From assembly GCF_024055795.1 (NCBI RefSeq), contig NZ_JAMXMY010000005.1, positions 293,341 through 357,340 of the forward strand: a stretch of 64,000 nt of DNA, written 5' to 3'. The stretch comes from Actinoallomurus purpureus (GTDB lineage Bacteria > Actinomycetota > Actinomycetes > Streptosporangiales > Streptosporangiaceae). This document shows, piece after piece, positions 25,253 through 33,166 of the stretch. Every line of letters starts with the position of its first letter. The first letter of the stretch is position 1. The translations under genes and the position numbers were made by a program. A model generated the notes under the pieces. That model had not been told where the DNA came from and did not search any database. It was given only the letters and a program-made list of their open reading frames with translations.

Positions 25253-26233
25253 ATGACACTGCCCACAGTGCACCTGGGCACCACCGACATGGAGATCACA
25301 CGCGTCGGCTTCGGCGCCTGGGCGGCCGGGGGGTCCTGGGAGTACGGCTGGGGTCCTCAGAACGACGAGGAGTCGATCACGGCCATCCGGCACGCCGTCG
25401 AGGAGGGCGTCAACTGGATCGACACCGCGGCGGTGTACGGGCTCGGGCACTCCGAGGAGATCGTCGCGCAGGCGCTCAAGGGGATCGCCGACCGCCCGTA
25501 CGTCTTCACCAAGTGCGGGATGATCTGGGACGACGACGGCGAGATCTCTCGCGTCGCCCGGCCGGAGACGATCCGGCGCGAGGTCGAGGCGTCGCTGCGG
25601 CGGTTGAAGGTCGAGCGGATCGACCTCTACCAGGTGCACCAGACGCCCGACGACGACACGCCGGTCGAGATGTACTGGGAGACCATGGCGGAGCTGAAAC
25701 AGGAGGGCAAGGTCCGGGCGATCGGGCTGTCCAACCACAGCGCGCTGCGGCTGGAGAAGGCGGAGCAGGTGGCGCACGTCGACTCGCTGCAGCCGCCGTT
25801 CTCCCTGATCGACCGGACCTGCGCCCCGGAGATCGACTGGTGCGCCCGGAACGGCGCCGGAGTGATCGTCTACTCGCCGATGCAGTCCGGCCTGCTCACC
25901 GGGGCGTTCTCACGGCAACGGGTCGACTCGCTGCCCGAGGACGACTGGCGTCGGCGTTCCCCGGACTTCACCGGCGGTCTCGATGCCAACCTGGCGCTGG
26001 CCGACGCCCTGCGGCCCGTGGCCGAGCGGCACGGCGTGTCCCAGGCGGCCGTCGCGGTCGCCTGGACGCTGGCCTGGCCGGGCGTGACAGGCGCGATCGT
26101 CGGTGCCCGCCGCCCGGACCAGGTCGACGGCTGGCTCCCCGCCGCGTCCCTGGAGCTCACCCCGGAGGACCTGGGCGAGATCGCCGCGGCCGTCGAGCGC
26201 ACCGGCGCCGGCCGGGGCCCCGAACATCCCTGA
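25253..26233 (+). CDS. Aldo/keto reductase
   Basis: A 326-residue NADPH-dependent (alpha/beta)8 reductase. The catalytic tetrad is recognisable: Asp and Tyr in I-D-T-A-A-V-Y-G (near 56-63), Lys in V-F-T-K-C-G (near 86), and His in L-Y-Q-V-H-Q (near 126). The C-terminal cofactor motif I-V-G-A-R-R-P-D-Q-V is near 282. AAGGAGG lies just upstream of the ATG. It is third in the glucose dehydrogenase/transporter cluster, with only a 30-nt gap. The substrate is probably a sugar aldehyde or keto-sugar, by context only. Confidence 0.88.
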   Translation: MTLPTVHLGTTDMEITRVGFGAWAAGGSWEYGWGPQNDEESITAIRHAVEEGVNWIDTAAVYGLGHSEEIVAQALKGIADRPYVFTKCGMIWDDDGEISRVARPETIRREVEASLRRLKVERIDLYQVHQTPDDDTPVEMYWETMAELKQEGKVRAIGLSNHSALRLEKAEQVAHVDSLQPPFSLIDRTCAPEIDWCARNGAGVIVYSPMQSGLLTGAFSRQRVDSLPEDDWRRRSPDFTGGLDANLALADALRPVAERHGVSQAAVAVAWTLAWPGVTGAIVGARRPDQVDGWLPAASLELTPEDLGEIAAAVERTGAGRGPEHP

Positions 26234-26279
26234 TCGTCAGGCGATCTCGTAGGCCCCGGCACGAGTAGTACGACGGTGT

Positions 26280-27308
26280 TCAGCAGAAGCGGGTGAGGGC
26301 GCGGTTCGGCCAGGCGTCCTCGGTGACCAGGCGGCGGGACAGCAGGGGCTCCCACCAGGCGCGGTTGTCGCGGTACCAGCGGATCGTCTCGCGGACCCCC
26401 GCCTCGAACGGGACGGCCGGCCGCCAGCCGAGCTCCCGCCGGATCTTCCGGGCGTCCAGCAGGTAGCGCCGGTCGTGCCCCGGGCGGTCCGGCACCACCG
26501 TCTTCAGCGACCCGGGCAGCCCCAGCTCGTCGAGCACGAGGTCGGCGAGCTCCTCGATGCTCGCCTCCTCGCCCGTGCCGACGTGATAGGTGGAACCGAC
26601 GGTGCCGTGCGCGACGATCGTCTCGATCGCCGCGCAGTGGTCCGCGACGGAGATCCACTCCCGGCGGTGGCGCGTCGACGCGTACATCGGCAGCGGCCGC
26701 CCCGCCAGCGCGTTGGTGACGAACAACGGCAGTACCTTCTCGGGGAACTGGTACGGCCCGTGGTTGTTGGCGCAGTTCGAGATCGTCACCGGCATCCCGT
26801 ACGTGCTGTGGTAGGCGCGCACCAGGTGGTCGGCCCCCGCCTTGCTGGCGCTGTACGGGGTGTTGGGCCGGTACGGGTCGGCCTCCGTGAAGCCCTCCAC
26901 GGCGTCGAGGGGAAGATCCCCGTACACCTCACAGGTCGAGACGTGGTGGAAGCGCCCGACTCCGACCCGGCGGCACACGTCGAGGAGCACCTGGGTGCCG
27001 AGCACGTTCGTGCGGAAGAAGCGTTCCGGCTCGACCACGGCGAGGCTGTTGTGCGACTCGGCGGCGAGGTTGACGACGACGTCGATCTCCCGGTCGCCCA
27101 GCAGGGTGAGCATCCGCTCCTCGCCGCCGATGTCCGCGTGCGCGAACTCGATCTCGTCCTCCAGGCCGGCGAGGTTCCGGAGGTCCCCGGCGTAGGTGAG
27201 CGCGTCGACCGCGATGATCGTGTCCGCCGGCCGGGCCGTCCGCCAGTGCCGCACGAGGTTACCGCCGATGAACCCGGCCGCCCCCGTGACCACGATCGTC
27301 CTCGCCAT
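26280..27308 (-). CDS. dTDP-glucose 4,6-dehydratase-like SDR with altered active site
   Basis: A 342-residue extended-SDR protein of the RmlB type. It has G-A-A-G-F-I-G-G (9-16) for NAD, Y152 and K156 in P-Y-S-A-S-K, and G-P-Y-Q-F-P-E-K near 185. Two normally invariant parts differ. The Thr-Asp-Glu catalytic triad is here T125-C126-E127 (S-T-C-E-V-Y-G), with cysteine replacing the proton-donating aspartate. The A-E-S-H-V-D-R-S loop is A-E-S-H-N-S-L-A. The substrate or reaction may therefore differ from a standard dehydratase. No other deoxysugar gene is nearby. GGGGAG abuts the ATG, so the start is not firm. Confidence 0.75.
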   Translation of the reverse strand: MARTIVVTGAAGFIGGNLVRHWRTARPADTIIAVDALTYAGDLRNLAGLEDEIEFAHADIGGEERMLTLLGDREIDVVVNLAAESHNSLAVVEPERFFRTNVLGTQVLLDVCRRVGVGRFHHVSTCEVYGDLPLDAVEGFTEADPYRPNTPYSASKAGADHLVRAYHSTYGMPVTISNCANNHGPYQFPEKVLPLFVTNALAGRPLPMYASTRHRREWISVADHCAAIETIVAHGTVGSTYHVGTGEEASIEELADLVLDELGLPGSLKTVVPDRPGHDRRYLLDARKIRRELGWRPAVPFEAGVRETIRWYRDNRAWWEPLLSRRLVTEDAWPNRALTRFC

Positions 27309-27749
27309 CTCCCCGCCATCCGCGAACCAGGAATCGGAACTTCGCAGGATACCGGCGAGGTCAGGGGTGCCTTGGCCGGTGATCCTTGGCGTGTACTGCG
27401 GTAAGGATGGCAGCGGACACCAGGGATCATCCCGATCAAGCTGCGTCGAAGTCGCGGTGGCGTGGCTTCGTCCGGATCGATCGGCGTAATCACCGGATAG
27501 TCGCGGGCATGGCCGCTCGTTCTCGGGGGTTTCACCAGACGAGAATTTCTACTCCAGCGAAACACCTCAGAACGCGACGGCACCCTGGATGGCCGGGTGG
27601 CTCGCGCGATTCCCTACTCCCTGGGCAAAGACGCGTCCGGCGAGGGCCGTCCAGAACTGCTGTGACGGCCTTGCCACCATGACCTCTCGCCACGGTTCGT
27701 CCGACGGGAGTCTGGGCGAAGCGGGGTATCGCCTGCCGTCGGGCGGTTC
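27309..27749. other. 440-bp spacer without a recognised gene
   Basis: Sequence between the RmlB-like and glutamine-synthetase-like genes, both on the minus strand. It is less GC-biased at third positions than neighbouring genes, and open frames on both strands lack good starts. It could be a decayed mobile-element or gene remnant, but no terminal repeats or transposase motifs are visible. Confidence 0.4.
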
Positions 27750-29123
27750 TCAGAACTTGGTGAAGTGGTGGAAGCACTCGTAGGCGGTGTCCTGGGCGGC
27801 GAATGCCTCGACGTCGGCGCGTTTCACGGCGAGGTAGGCCGCGCTGCGCAAGGGGCCGAGGGCGTTCATGAGGAGTTCGTCGGCCTGCAGGGCGTCGAGC
27901 GCGTCGCCGAGGGAGGAGGGCAGGCGGGGCGGCCGGTCGGCCTCCGGGAGGGTGGCCGGGTCGGCGTCGACGGCCGTGCCGGGGTCCATCCTGGATCGGA
28001 CGCCGTCCAGTCCCGCGTGGATGACCGCGCCGAGCGACAGGTACGGGTTGGCGCCGGAGTCCGACGGTTTGAACTCCAGGTTCGTGGTCGCCTCGGCCGC
28101 GTCGCGCATCGGTGAGCAGACGCGGACGGCGGCCTCGCGGTTGTCCATGCCGTAGCAGGCGTACGCGCTCGCCCACGACTGGGGGACGAGGCGGCGGAAG
28201 CCGTTGACGGTGCCGGAGGTGAGGGCCGTCAGAGCGGGCAGATGCGCGAGGAGGCCGCCGATGAACCAGCGGGCCTCATCGGACAGCCCGTACGCGCCGG
28301 CCGGGTCGTGGAAGGCGTTGTGGTCGCCGGACCACAGCGACAGGTGCAGGTGGCAGCCGTTGCCCGGCTGGTCGGGAATGGGCTTGGGGGCGAAGGACGC
28401 CCACAGTCCGCGCCGCATCGCCACGGCGCGTACGGTCTCGCGGTAGAGCACGTGGTGGTCGGCGGCGCGGAGGGCGGAGGCGGGCCGGATGGACAACTCC
28501 TGCTGACCGTGCCCGAGTTCCGGGTAGTAGTGCTCGACGCGCATCCCCTGGGACTCCAGGGCGTGGACCAGCTCGATGGTGAAGTCGTGGGCGGCGTGGA
28601 AGCCGGTGGCGGAGTAGCAGAGGCTGTCGTCGATGGGGACGAGACGGTCCGGGCCGCGGTCGGCGGGCATCCGGCGGCCCAGGGTGAACTCCGGTTCGAA
28701 CGCCGCGAGGAGGGAGTAGCCGGCGTCGGCGAGTTCGGCGACCGCCTGTTTGAGGAAGGCGCGCGGGCACGCCTCCCACGGTTCGCCGCCGGGGTGGACG
28801 AGGTCCGACAGCATCGCCGCGGCACCGGCGGCGTAGGGGAGGGGCGTGAAGGTCGAGGGGTCTGCGAGGATGCGGACCTCCCCGACGGGGCCCATGCCCT
28901 CGACCGGCTGGAGCGTGTCGAGCATGGTCATGGCCATCATCGCGACGGTGTGCCCGATGCCCGTGTAGAGCCGGTCGGCGATCCGCGCACCGGCGGCGGC
29001 CTTGCCGCGGATGATCCCGCCGTGGTCGGCGTAGAGGAACCGGACGAGGTCGATGCGGCCCGTTTCGACCCGCTCGACCACGTGCGCGGCCACCGGGTCG
29101 TCGCGCCTTTTTCTGGCGTCCAT
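27750..29123 (-). CDS. Glutamine synthetase-like ligase (gamma-glutamylpolyamine synthetase type)
   Basis: A 457-residue member of the glutamine synthetase fold. Features are Y-A-D-H-G-G-I-I-R-G-K (32-42), the metal-site glutamates in F-E-P-E-F (near 150), E-L-G-H-G-Q-Q-E (near 208), G-N-G-C-H-L-H-L-S in place of the G-N-G-x-H-x-H-x-S nucleotide loop, R-L-V-P-Q-S-W-A-S, and S-G-A-N-P-Y-L. The glutamate-binding loop of true GlnA is altered and the protein lacks the adenylylation tyrosine region. A role in amine (polyamine/ethanolamine) glutamylation is more likely than ammonia assimilation. It is followed within 30 nt on the same strand by sequences transcribed from the TetR gene. Confidence 0.8.
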   Translation of the reverse strand: MDARKRRDDPVAAHVVERVETGRIDLVRFLYADHGGIIRGKAAAGARIADRLYTGIGHTVAMMAMTMLDTLQPVEGMGPVGEVRILADPSTFTPLPYAAGAAAMLSDLVHPGGEPWEACPRAFLKQAVAELADAGYSLLAAFEPEFTLGRRMPADRGPDRLVPIDDSLCYSATGFHAAHDFTIELVHALESQGMRVEHYYPELGHGQQELSIRPASALRAADHHVLYRETVRAVAMRRGLWASFAPKPIPDQPGNGCHLHLSLWSGDHNAFHDPAGAYGLSDEARWFIGGLLAHLPALTALTSGTVNGFRRLVPQSWASAYACYGMDNREAAVRVCSPMRDAAEATTNLEFKPSDSGANPYLSLGAVIHAGLDGVRSRMDPGTAVDADPATLPEADRPPRLPSSLGDALDALQADELLMNALGPLRSAAYLAVKRADVEAFAAQDTAYECFHHFTKF

Positions 29124-29150
29124 GTTTCTGGAGTAACACGGGCGGTGCGG

Positions 29151-29711
29151 CTATTCCAGAGGCGCGCCGATGTACCGCTGGACCGTGGGGGCCAGGTCGG
29201 CCACGAGCGTGTCGACGGGGAGGGCCACGAGCGGCGGCAGCCGCAGGATGTAGCGGCACAGGGCGAGGCCGAGCAGCTGGCTGGCCACGAGGGCGCCCCG
29301 GGTGGGGCCGTCGTCGACGTCCGGGCCCAGGGCCGTGGCGACCTGGGTGGCGAAGATCGTGCGCATGCGTTCGGCCGCGTTCTCGTTGGTGACTGCGGAT
29401 CGGAGCAGCACGGTCAGCACCTCACCGGGCCCGTCGCCCTCCCACAGCTCGAGGAAGTGGCGTACGAGGGCCTCTCCGGCGCGGCCGGGGGGCAGTGAGG
29501 CCGGGTCGGGGAGCCGCAGGTCGATGTCGACGGCGGCAGCGAACAGGCCGTCCTTGGACCGGTAGTAGCGGATGACCATCGAGGGATCGATGCCCGCGTC
29601 GGCGGCGATGGCGCGGACGGTCGCCCGCTCGTAGCCGTCGGCGGCGAAGCGACGGCGGGCCGCGGCGAGGATCGCCGCGCGGGTCTCCTGGGAACGGGCG
29701 GTGAATGCCAT
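29151..29711 (-). CDS. TetR-family repressor
   Basis: A 186-residue regulator. The N-terminal helix-turn-helix covers about residues 5-52 (ETRAAILAAARRRFAADGYE, then A-T-V-R-A-I-A-A-D-A-G, with Y-Y-R-S-K-D-G-L-F). The C-terminal helical ligand domain is unassigned. ATG 29711 is preceded by TACACT with a 7-nt gap, so it is probably leaderless. A palindrome lies immediately upstream and two similar sites lie before the divergent monooxygenase gene, which is probably its target. It lies 27 nt upstream of the glutamine-synthetase-like gene and may be co-transcribed with it. Confidence 0.87.
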   Translation of the reverse strand: MAFTARSQETRAAILAAARRRFAADGYERATVRAIAADAGIDPSMVIRYYRSKDGLFAAAVDIDLRLPDPASLPPGRAGEALVRHFLELWEGDGPGEVLTVLLRSAVTNENAAERMRTIFATQVATALGPDVDDGPTRGALVASQLLGLALCRYILRLPPLVALPVDTLVADLAPTVQRYIGAPLE

Positions 29712-29725
29712 GTCCACAAGTGTAG

Positions 29726-29797
29726 GCCAACAACCGTTGGCAAAGCCTCGCCGAGCGGCTAGTGTTCTTGTCAACGGGTGTTGGCCATCAACTGTTG
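29726..29797. promoter_or_regulatory. Three CAAC-N4-GTTG operators in the TetR/monooxygenase divergent promoter
   Basis: Three 12-mers share the pattern CAAC-N4-GTTG: 29728-29739 (inside the perfect palindrome 29726-29741), 29772-29783, and 29786-29797 (CATC in the left half). The first lies upstream of the TetR -10 (29719-29724, minus strand). The second overlaps the expected start for the monooxygenase (-10 TAGTGT at 29760-29765). TetR proteins bind such palindromes, so autoregulation and repression of the neighbour are inferred. Confidence 0.65.
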
Positions 29798-29813
29798 ACC
29801 TCTGGAGGTCGCC

Positions 29814-30950
29814 ATGCCGAAGCTTCCCGACACGACCGACGTCGCCATCGTCGGCGCCGGCCCCACCGGCCTCACCCTGGCCGCCGCGCTGGCCGCGCGC
29901 GGCATCGACGTCCTCCTGCTGGACAAGGCGGCCGAAGGGGCGAACACCTCCCGCGCGGCCGTCGTCCACGCCCGCACCCTGGAGGTCCTCGCCCCTCTAG
30001 GGGTGACCGGCGAGCTCGTCGAGCGCGGGGTGATCGTCCCGACGTTCGCGGTACGTGACCGGGACCGGACGCTGATGAAGGTCGATTTCGGCGGGCTGCC
30101 CACCGAGCATCCGTACACGCTGATGCTCCCGCAGAGCGTCACGGAGGAGGTCCTCGCCCGGCGGCTGCGGGCACTCGGCGGTGAGCCGCACCGGGGCCAC
30201 GAGGTGACGGCGGTGACGCAGGACGCCGAGGGCGCCACCGTGCGGCTGGCGGACGGGGCGACGGTCCGGGCGCGGTACGTCGTCGGCGCCGACGGCATGC
30301 ACAGTGTCGTCCGCGAGCAGGCCGGCATCGGCTTCACGGGCGACGCCTACGCCCAGTCGTTCATCCTCGCCGACGTGCACCTCGAATGGGGGCTGAGCGG
30401 CGACGAGGTCCAGCTGTTCTTCTCCCCGGACGGTCTCGTCGTGGTCGCTCCCCTTCCCGAGGGCCGGCACCGGATCGTCGCCACCGTCGACGACGCCCCC
30501 GAGCATCCGGACGTCACCGACGTCCAGGAGCTGCTGGGCGCCCGAGGTCCGCGCACCGAGCCGGCACGCGTGCGGGACATTGTGTGGGGCTCACGGTTCC
30601 GGGTGCACCACCGGATCGCCGACCATTATCGGGCCGGGCGGATCCTCCTCGCCGGGGACGCCGCCCACGTGCACAGCCCGGCCGGGGGACAGGGGATGAA
30701 CACCGGCATCCAGGACGCCGTGGAGCTCGCCCGTCGCATCGCCGACGGCACCGAGGACGGCTATGAGGCCGCGCGGCGTCCGGTGGCCGCCGGGGTCGTG
30801 GCGATGACCGACCGCATGACCCGTGCCGCGACCGCCGGCGGACCCGCCGCCCGCGCCGTGCGCAACACCCTCCTGACGGTGGCCGGCCAGAACGCGGCCG
30901 TGCGCCGGAAGCTGGCGATGCGGCTGTCCGAGCTGAGCGTCGACCGCTGA
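29814..30950 (+). CDS. FAD-dependent aromatic monooxygenase (PheA/TetX class A)
   Basis: A 378-residue class A flavin monooxygenase. The Rossmann dinucleotide motif is V-G-A-G-P-T-G-L-T-L-A (13-23), the D-G motif is V-V-G-A-D-G-M-H-S (near 155), and the G-D motif is L-L-A-G-D-A-A-H-V-H-S-P (near 280) followed by G-Q-G-M-N-T-G-I-Q-D. It uses NAD(P)H and O2 to hydroxylate an aromatic or phenolic substrate, not identifiable from the sequence. It lacks the C-terminal thioredoxin-like domain of phenol hydroxylases. GGAGG lies 6 nt before the ATG. It is divergent from, and probably repressed by, the TetR protein. Confidence 0.9.
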   Translation: MPKLPDTTDVAIVGAGPTGLTLAAALAARGIDVLLLDKAAEGANTSRAAVVHARTLEVLAPLGVTGELVERGVIVPTFAVRDRDRTLMKVDFGGLPTEHPYTLMLPQSVTEEVLARRLRALGGEPHRGHEVTAVTQDAEGATVRLADGATVRARYVVGADGMHSVVREQAGIGFTGDAYAQSFILADVHLEWGLSGDEVQLFFSPDGLVVVAPLPEGRHRIVATVDDAPEHPDVTDVQELLGARGPRTEPARVRDIVWGSRFRVHHRIADHYRAGRILLAGDAAHVHSPAGGQGMNTGIQDAVELARRIADGTEDGYEAARRPVAAGVVAMTDRMTRAATAGGPAARAVRNTLLTVAGQNAAVRRKLAMRLSELSVDR

Positions 30951-31029
30951 GCGCGACCCCGCCTCGTTGTCCGGTTTACCGCACGGCTCCCCGATGGATC
31001 GCCGCGGATGTAGGGCCGAGCGCGCCGGC

Positions 31030-32259
31030 TCAGTTCGGGTTGCCGGTCAGGCGGGCGGTGGCGGCGGATCGTACGTCCGCCTCCTCGGCCTCCTCGTGTC
31101 TGAGCCGCCGCAGCCGGGCCCGGGTCGAGCCGTCGAGGGGCACCGCCCCGGCGGCGATCCGGCGCGCCCCGCCCTCGCAGTCCCACAGGGCCTCCACCAG
31201 GTACGGCTCCGCCACATGCGGGTCGATCCGGGCAAGCGCGCCGAGCAGGTTGGCGCGCAGCCGCGACGAGGCGCTCTCCTGCCAGCCGTACAGCAGCAGC
31301 GGGATCGCGGATCGTGATCGCAGGCGGCCGAGCCCGTCGACGGGCACGGCGGCAAGGTCCCAATCCTCTTCGTCGAGGGCGACCTTGAGGGCCGTCAGGA
31401 GCGGCGGGGCGTCCGACTCGGTGCCGTGCGCGGCGATGACGTCGATGCCGACGTCCTGATAGGACCGCTGCTCCCCGGCCCAGACCCGGGCGCGGGCCAG
31501 TGCGGCGGGGCCCAGGTCGCGTACCGCGCGGCACAGCGGGCCGTCGTAGGAGCCGCCGGGCAGGAACTCCTCGACCAGGTCGAGGACCAGGCGGCTGCGG
31601 CGGCGGCCGAGTTCGAGGATGGCGGCGGTCGCGCCGTCACCGTGCGTACGGACGAGTGCCGCCAGGTCGGCGTCGGTATGGCCGGTGAGCGAGGCGCGCG
31701 GCTCGTGCGGGCGTGTCTCGGGCCGGCGCGCGGCGGCGATCCGGGGCTGGCGGCGCGCCCACATTCGCGTGACCGCGCCGTCCACTCCGCACAGCCAGGC
31801 GAGGGCGCGGTCGTCGCAGCGGTCCGCCGCGACCTCGTCGAGGCCGTCGGCCAGGACGGGGTCGTCGAGTTCGACCAGGGACTGCAAGGCGGTGTACCAG
31901 TTCCCGCCCTCGGTGGCGTACCGGCGCAGCGGCACGGCGGCCTCCCGCCGGCCGAGGCGGACGAGGTGGGTGAGGACGTCGAGCGCCAGATTGGTCCGGT
32001 CCGGCTCGGTATCCAGGCGATCCTCGGGATCGAATATATGTTCGACTATGGGAGTGGTCTGGAGCTCCAGATCCAGGATCAGTCGTGCGTAGTACAGGCC
32101 GCGGGCCTCGAGGGTGTCCCACCGAGGGTCGCGGCTCACGCAGTCGTAGATCAGGTCGCGTGCGCCGGGCGTGCCTGCGGCGCGGCGTGCCGCGCAGCCC
32201 CGGCCGCGCTGCAGTCGGCCGTGCAGTGATTCCGCCGGGTGAATGACGATGGGTTCCAC
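31030..32259 (-). CDS. HEAT-repeat-like protein
   Basis: A 409-residue all-helical protein of alternating charged and leucine/alanine-rich helices, resembling HEAT/PBS-lyase repeats (for example L-G-P-A-A-L-A-R-A-R-V-W-A and R-S-A-I-P-L-L-L-Y-G-W-Q). It has no signal peptide or enzymatic motif. It probably acts as a scaffold for protein contacts. GTG 32259 (V-E-P-I-V-I-H) was chosen because CATCCT lies 6 nt upstream and the protein before it is not helical-repeat-like. An ATG at 32334 would add 25 residues. Flanking genes give no hint of function. Confidence 0.65.
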   Translation of the reverse strand: MEPIVIHPAESLHGRLQRGRGCAARRAAGTPGARDLIYDCVSRDPRWDTLEARGLYYARLILDLELQTTPIVEHIFDPEDRLDTEPDRTNLALDVLTHLVRLGRREAAVPLRRYATEGGNWYTALQSLVELDDPVLADGLDEVAADRCDDRALAWLCGVDGAVTRMWARRQPRIAAARRPETRPHEPRASLTGHTDADLAALVRTHGDGATAAILELGRRRSRLVLDLVEEFLPGGSYDGPLCRAVRDLGPAALARARVWAGEQRSYQDVGIDVIAAHGTESDAPPLLTALKVALDEEDWDLAAVPVDGLGRLRSRSAIPLLLYGWQESASSRLRANLLGALARIDPHVAEPYLVEALWDCEGGARRIAAGAVPLDGSTRARLRRLRHEEAEEADVRSAATARLTGNPN

Positions 32260-32326
32260 CGCTGCAGGATGCGCACTCGACCACAAATCGGGCAAGCAAA
32301 TTATGAGATGAGCAGCGCGCCCCGGC

Positions 32327-32440
32327 CGGATCACAGGCGCCGACGGCTGCTCGGCCTCTGGGTACGGTCACGGGAGCCGGGGGCCCGGACGGATCGCAGG
32401 CGCCGACGGCCGCTCAACCTCCAGGTGCGGTCACAGGCGC
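32327..32440. repeat. 63-bp imperfect tandem repeat
   Basis: Two copies with a 63-bp period start at 32327 and 32390 (core GGCGCCGACGGC preceded by CGGATC), and part of a third copy begins near 32430. The third copy includes the final codons and stop of the TIGR03085 gene. The gene end thus appears to have been duplicated downstream. No coding function is seen. Confidence 0.6.
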
Positions 32441-33069
32441 CAGCGGCCCTGGTTCAGGACGTTGATCGCCTCGGCCTCGCCCGTCATCTCGACCCGCGCG
32501 GCGCCCTTGCGGCCGAGCGCCCACAGCGTCAGCTCGCTCGCCGGGCCGCGCACCGTGACCAGCTTGCCGCCCTTGGTGACGCGCTGGGTGCGGCCGCGCG
32601 GGTCCGCGAACGTGATCTCCACCGGCAGGCGCCGCAGAACGAGCCGGGCCGCCCGCAGCCGCCGCCACAGGTGCTCTTCCAGGGCCGCGGGCAGCTCGCG
32701 CGGCTCCCACCCTTCCCGGGCACGGCGCACGTCCTCATGGTGGACGAAGTACTCGGTGGTGTTGGCCGCGGCGTCCATGACGGACAGCGCGAACGGCGAC
32801 CAGGCCGGCGGCCCGGCACGGAATCGCTCCACGAGCTCGGCGTACGGTCCGGAGTCCCGGAACCGGAGCCGCACCTTCTCGGTGTGGCCCGCCAGCAGCG
32901 GGATCATGATTCCGGGCGCGGCGTCGGGCCGGTGCTCCCGAATGACGAGATGGGCGGCCAGGTCACCGGTGGTCCAGCCCTGGCAGAGGGTGGGAGCGTC
33001 GGGGCCGGCGTCGACCAGGGCGTCGCTGAGGGCATGGCGCTCGGCGCGCGCCCAGTTCTCGTTCCCCAT
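32431..33069 (-). CDS. TIGR03085-family (mycothiol-dependent, DinB-fold) protein
   Basis: A 212-residue protein of the mycothiol-dependent maleylpyruvate isomerase-like/DinB fold, close to TIGR03085. Motifs are C-Q-G-W-T-T-G-D-L-A-A-H-L-V-I-R-E-H-R-P (about 29-48) and Y-F-V-H-H-E-D-V-R-R-A (about 108-118), whose histidines are the probable metal ligands. Relatives are thought to be mycothiol S-transferases. ATG 33069 follows TAGGAT by 6 nt with no ribosome binding site, a leaderless start. Confidence 0.83.
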   Translation of the reverse strand: MGNENWARAERHALSDALVDAGPDAPTLCQGWTTGDLAAHLVIREHRPDAAPGIMIPLLAGHTEKVRLRFRDSGPYAELVERFRAGPPAWSPFALSVMDAAANTTEYFVHHEDVRRAREGWEPRELPAALEEHLWRRLRAARLVLRRLPVEITFADPRGRTQRVTKGGKLVTVRGPASELTLWALGRKGAARVEMTGEAEAINVLNQGRWRL

Positions 33070-33166
33070 CCAATGATCCTAGGCCCGCCCTTCCCCGGAG
33101 CGGAATAACCGGGCGTTCCCGAGTGATAGGGATTAGCGGCCCCACTATCTGCCACGAAGGGGGACT

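Noticed and set aside
26280..30950. Secondary-metabolite gene cluster around the RmlB-like gene and flavin monooxygenase
   Set aside because: There is no polyketide synthase, NRPS, glycosyltransferase or other deoxysugar gene nearby; the genes point to separate small units.
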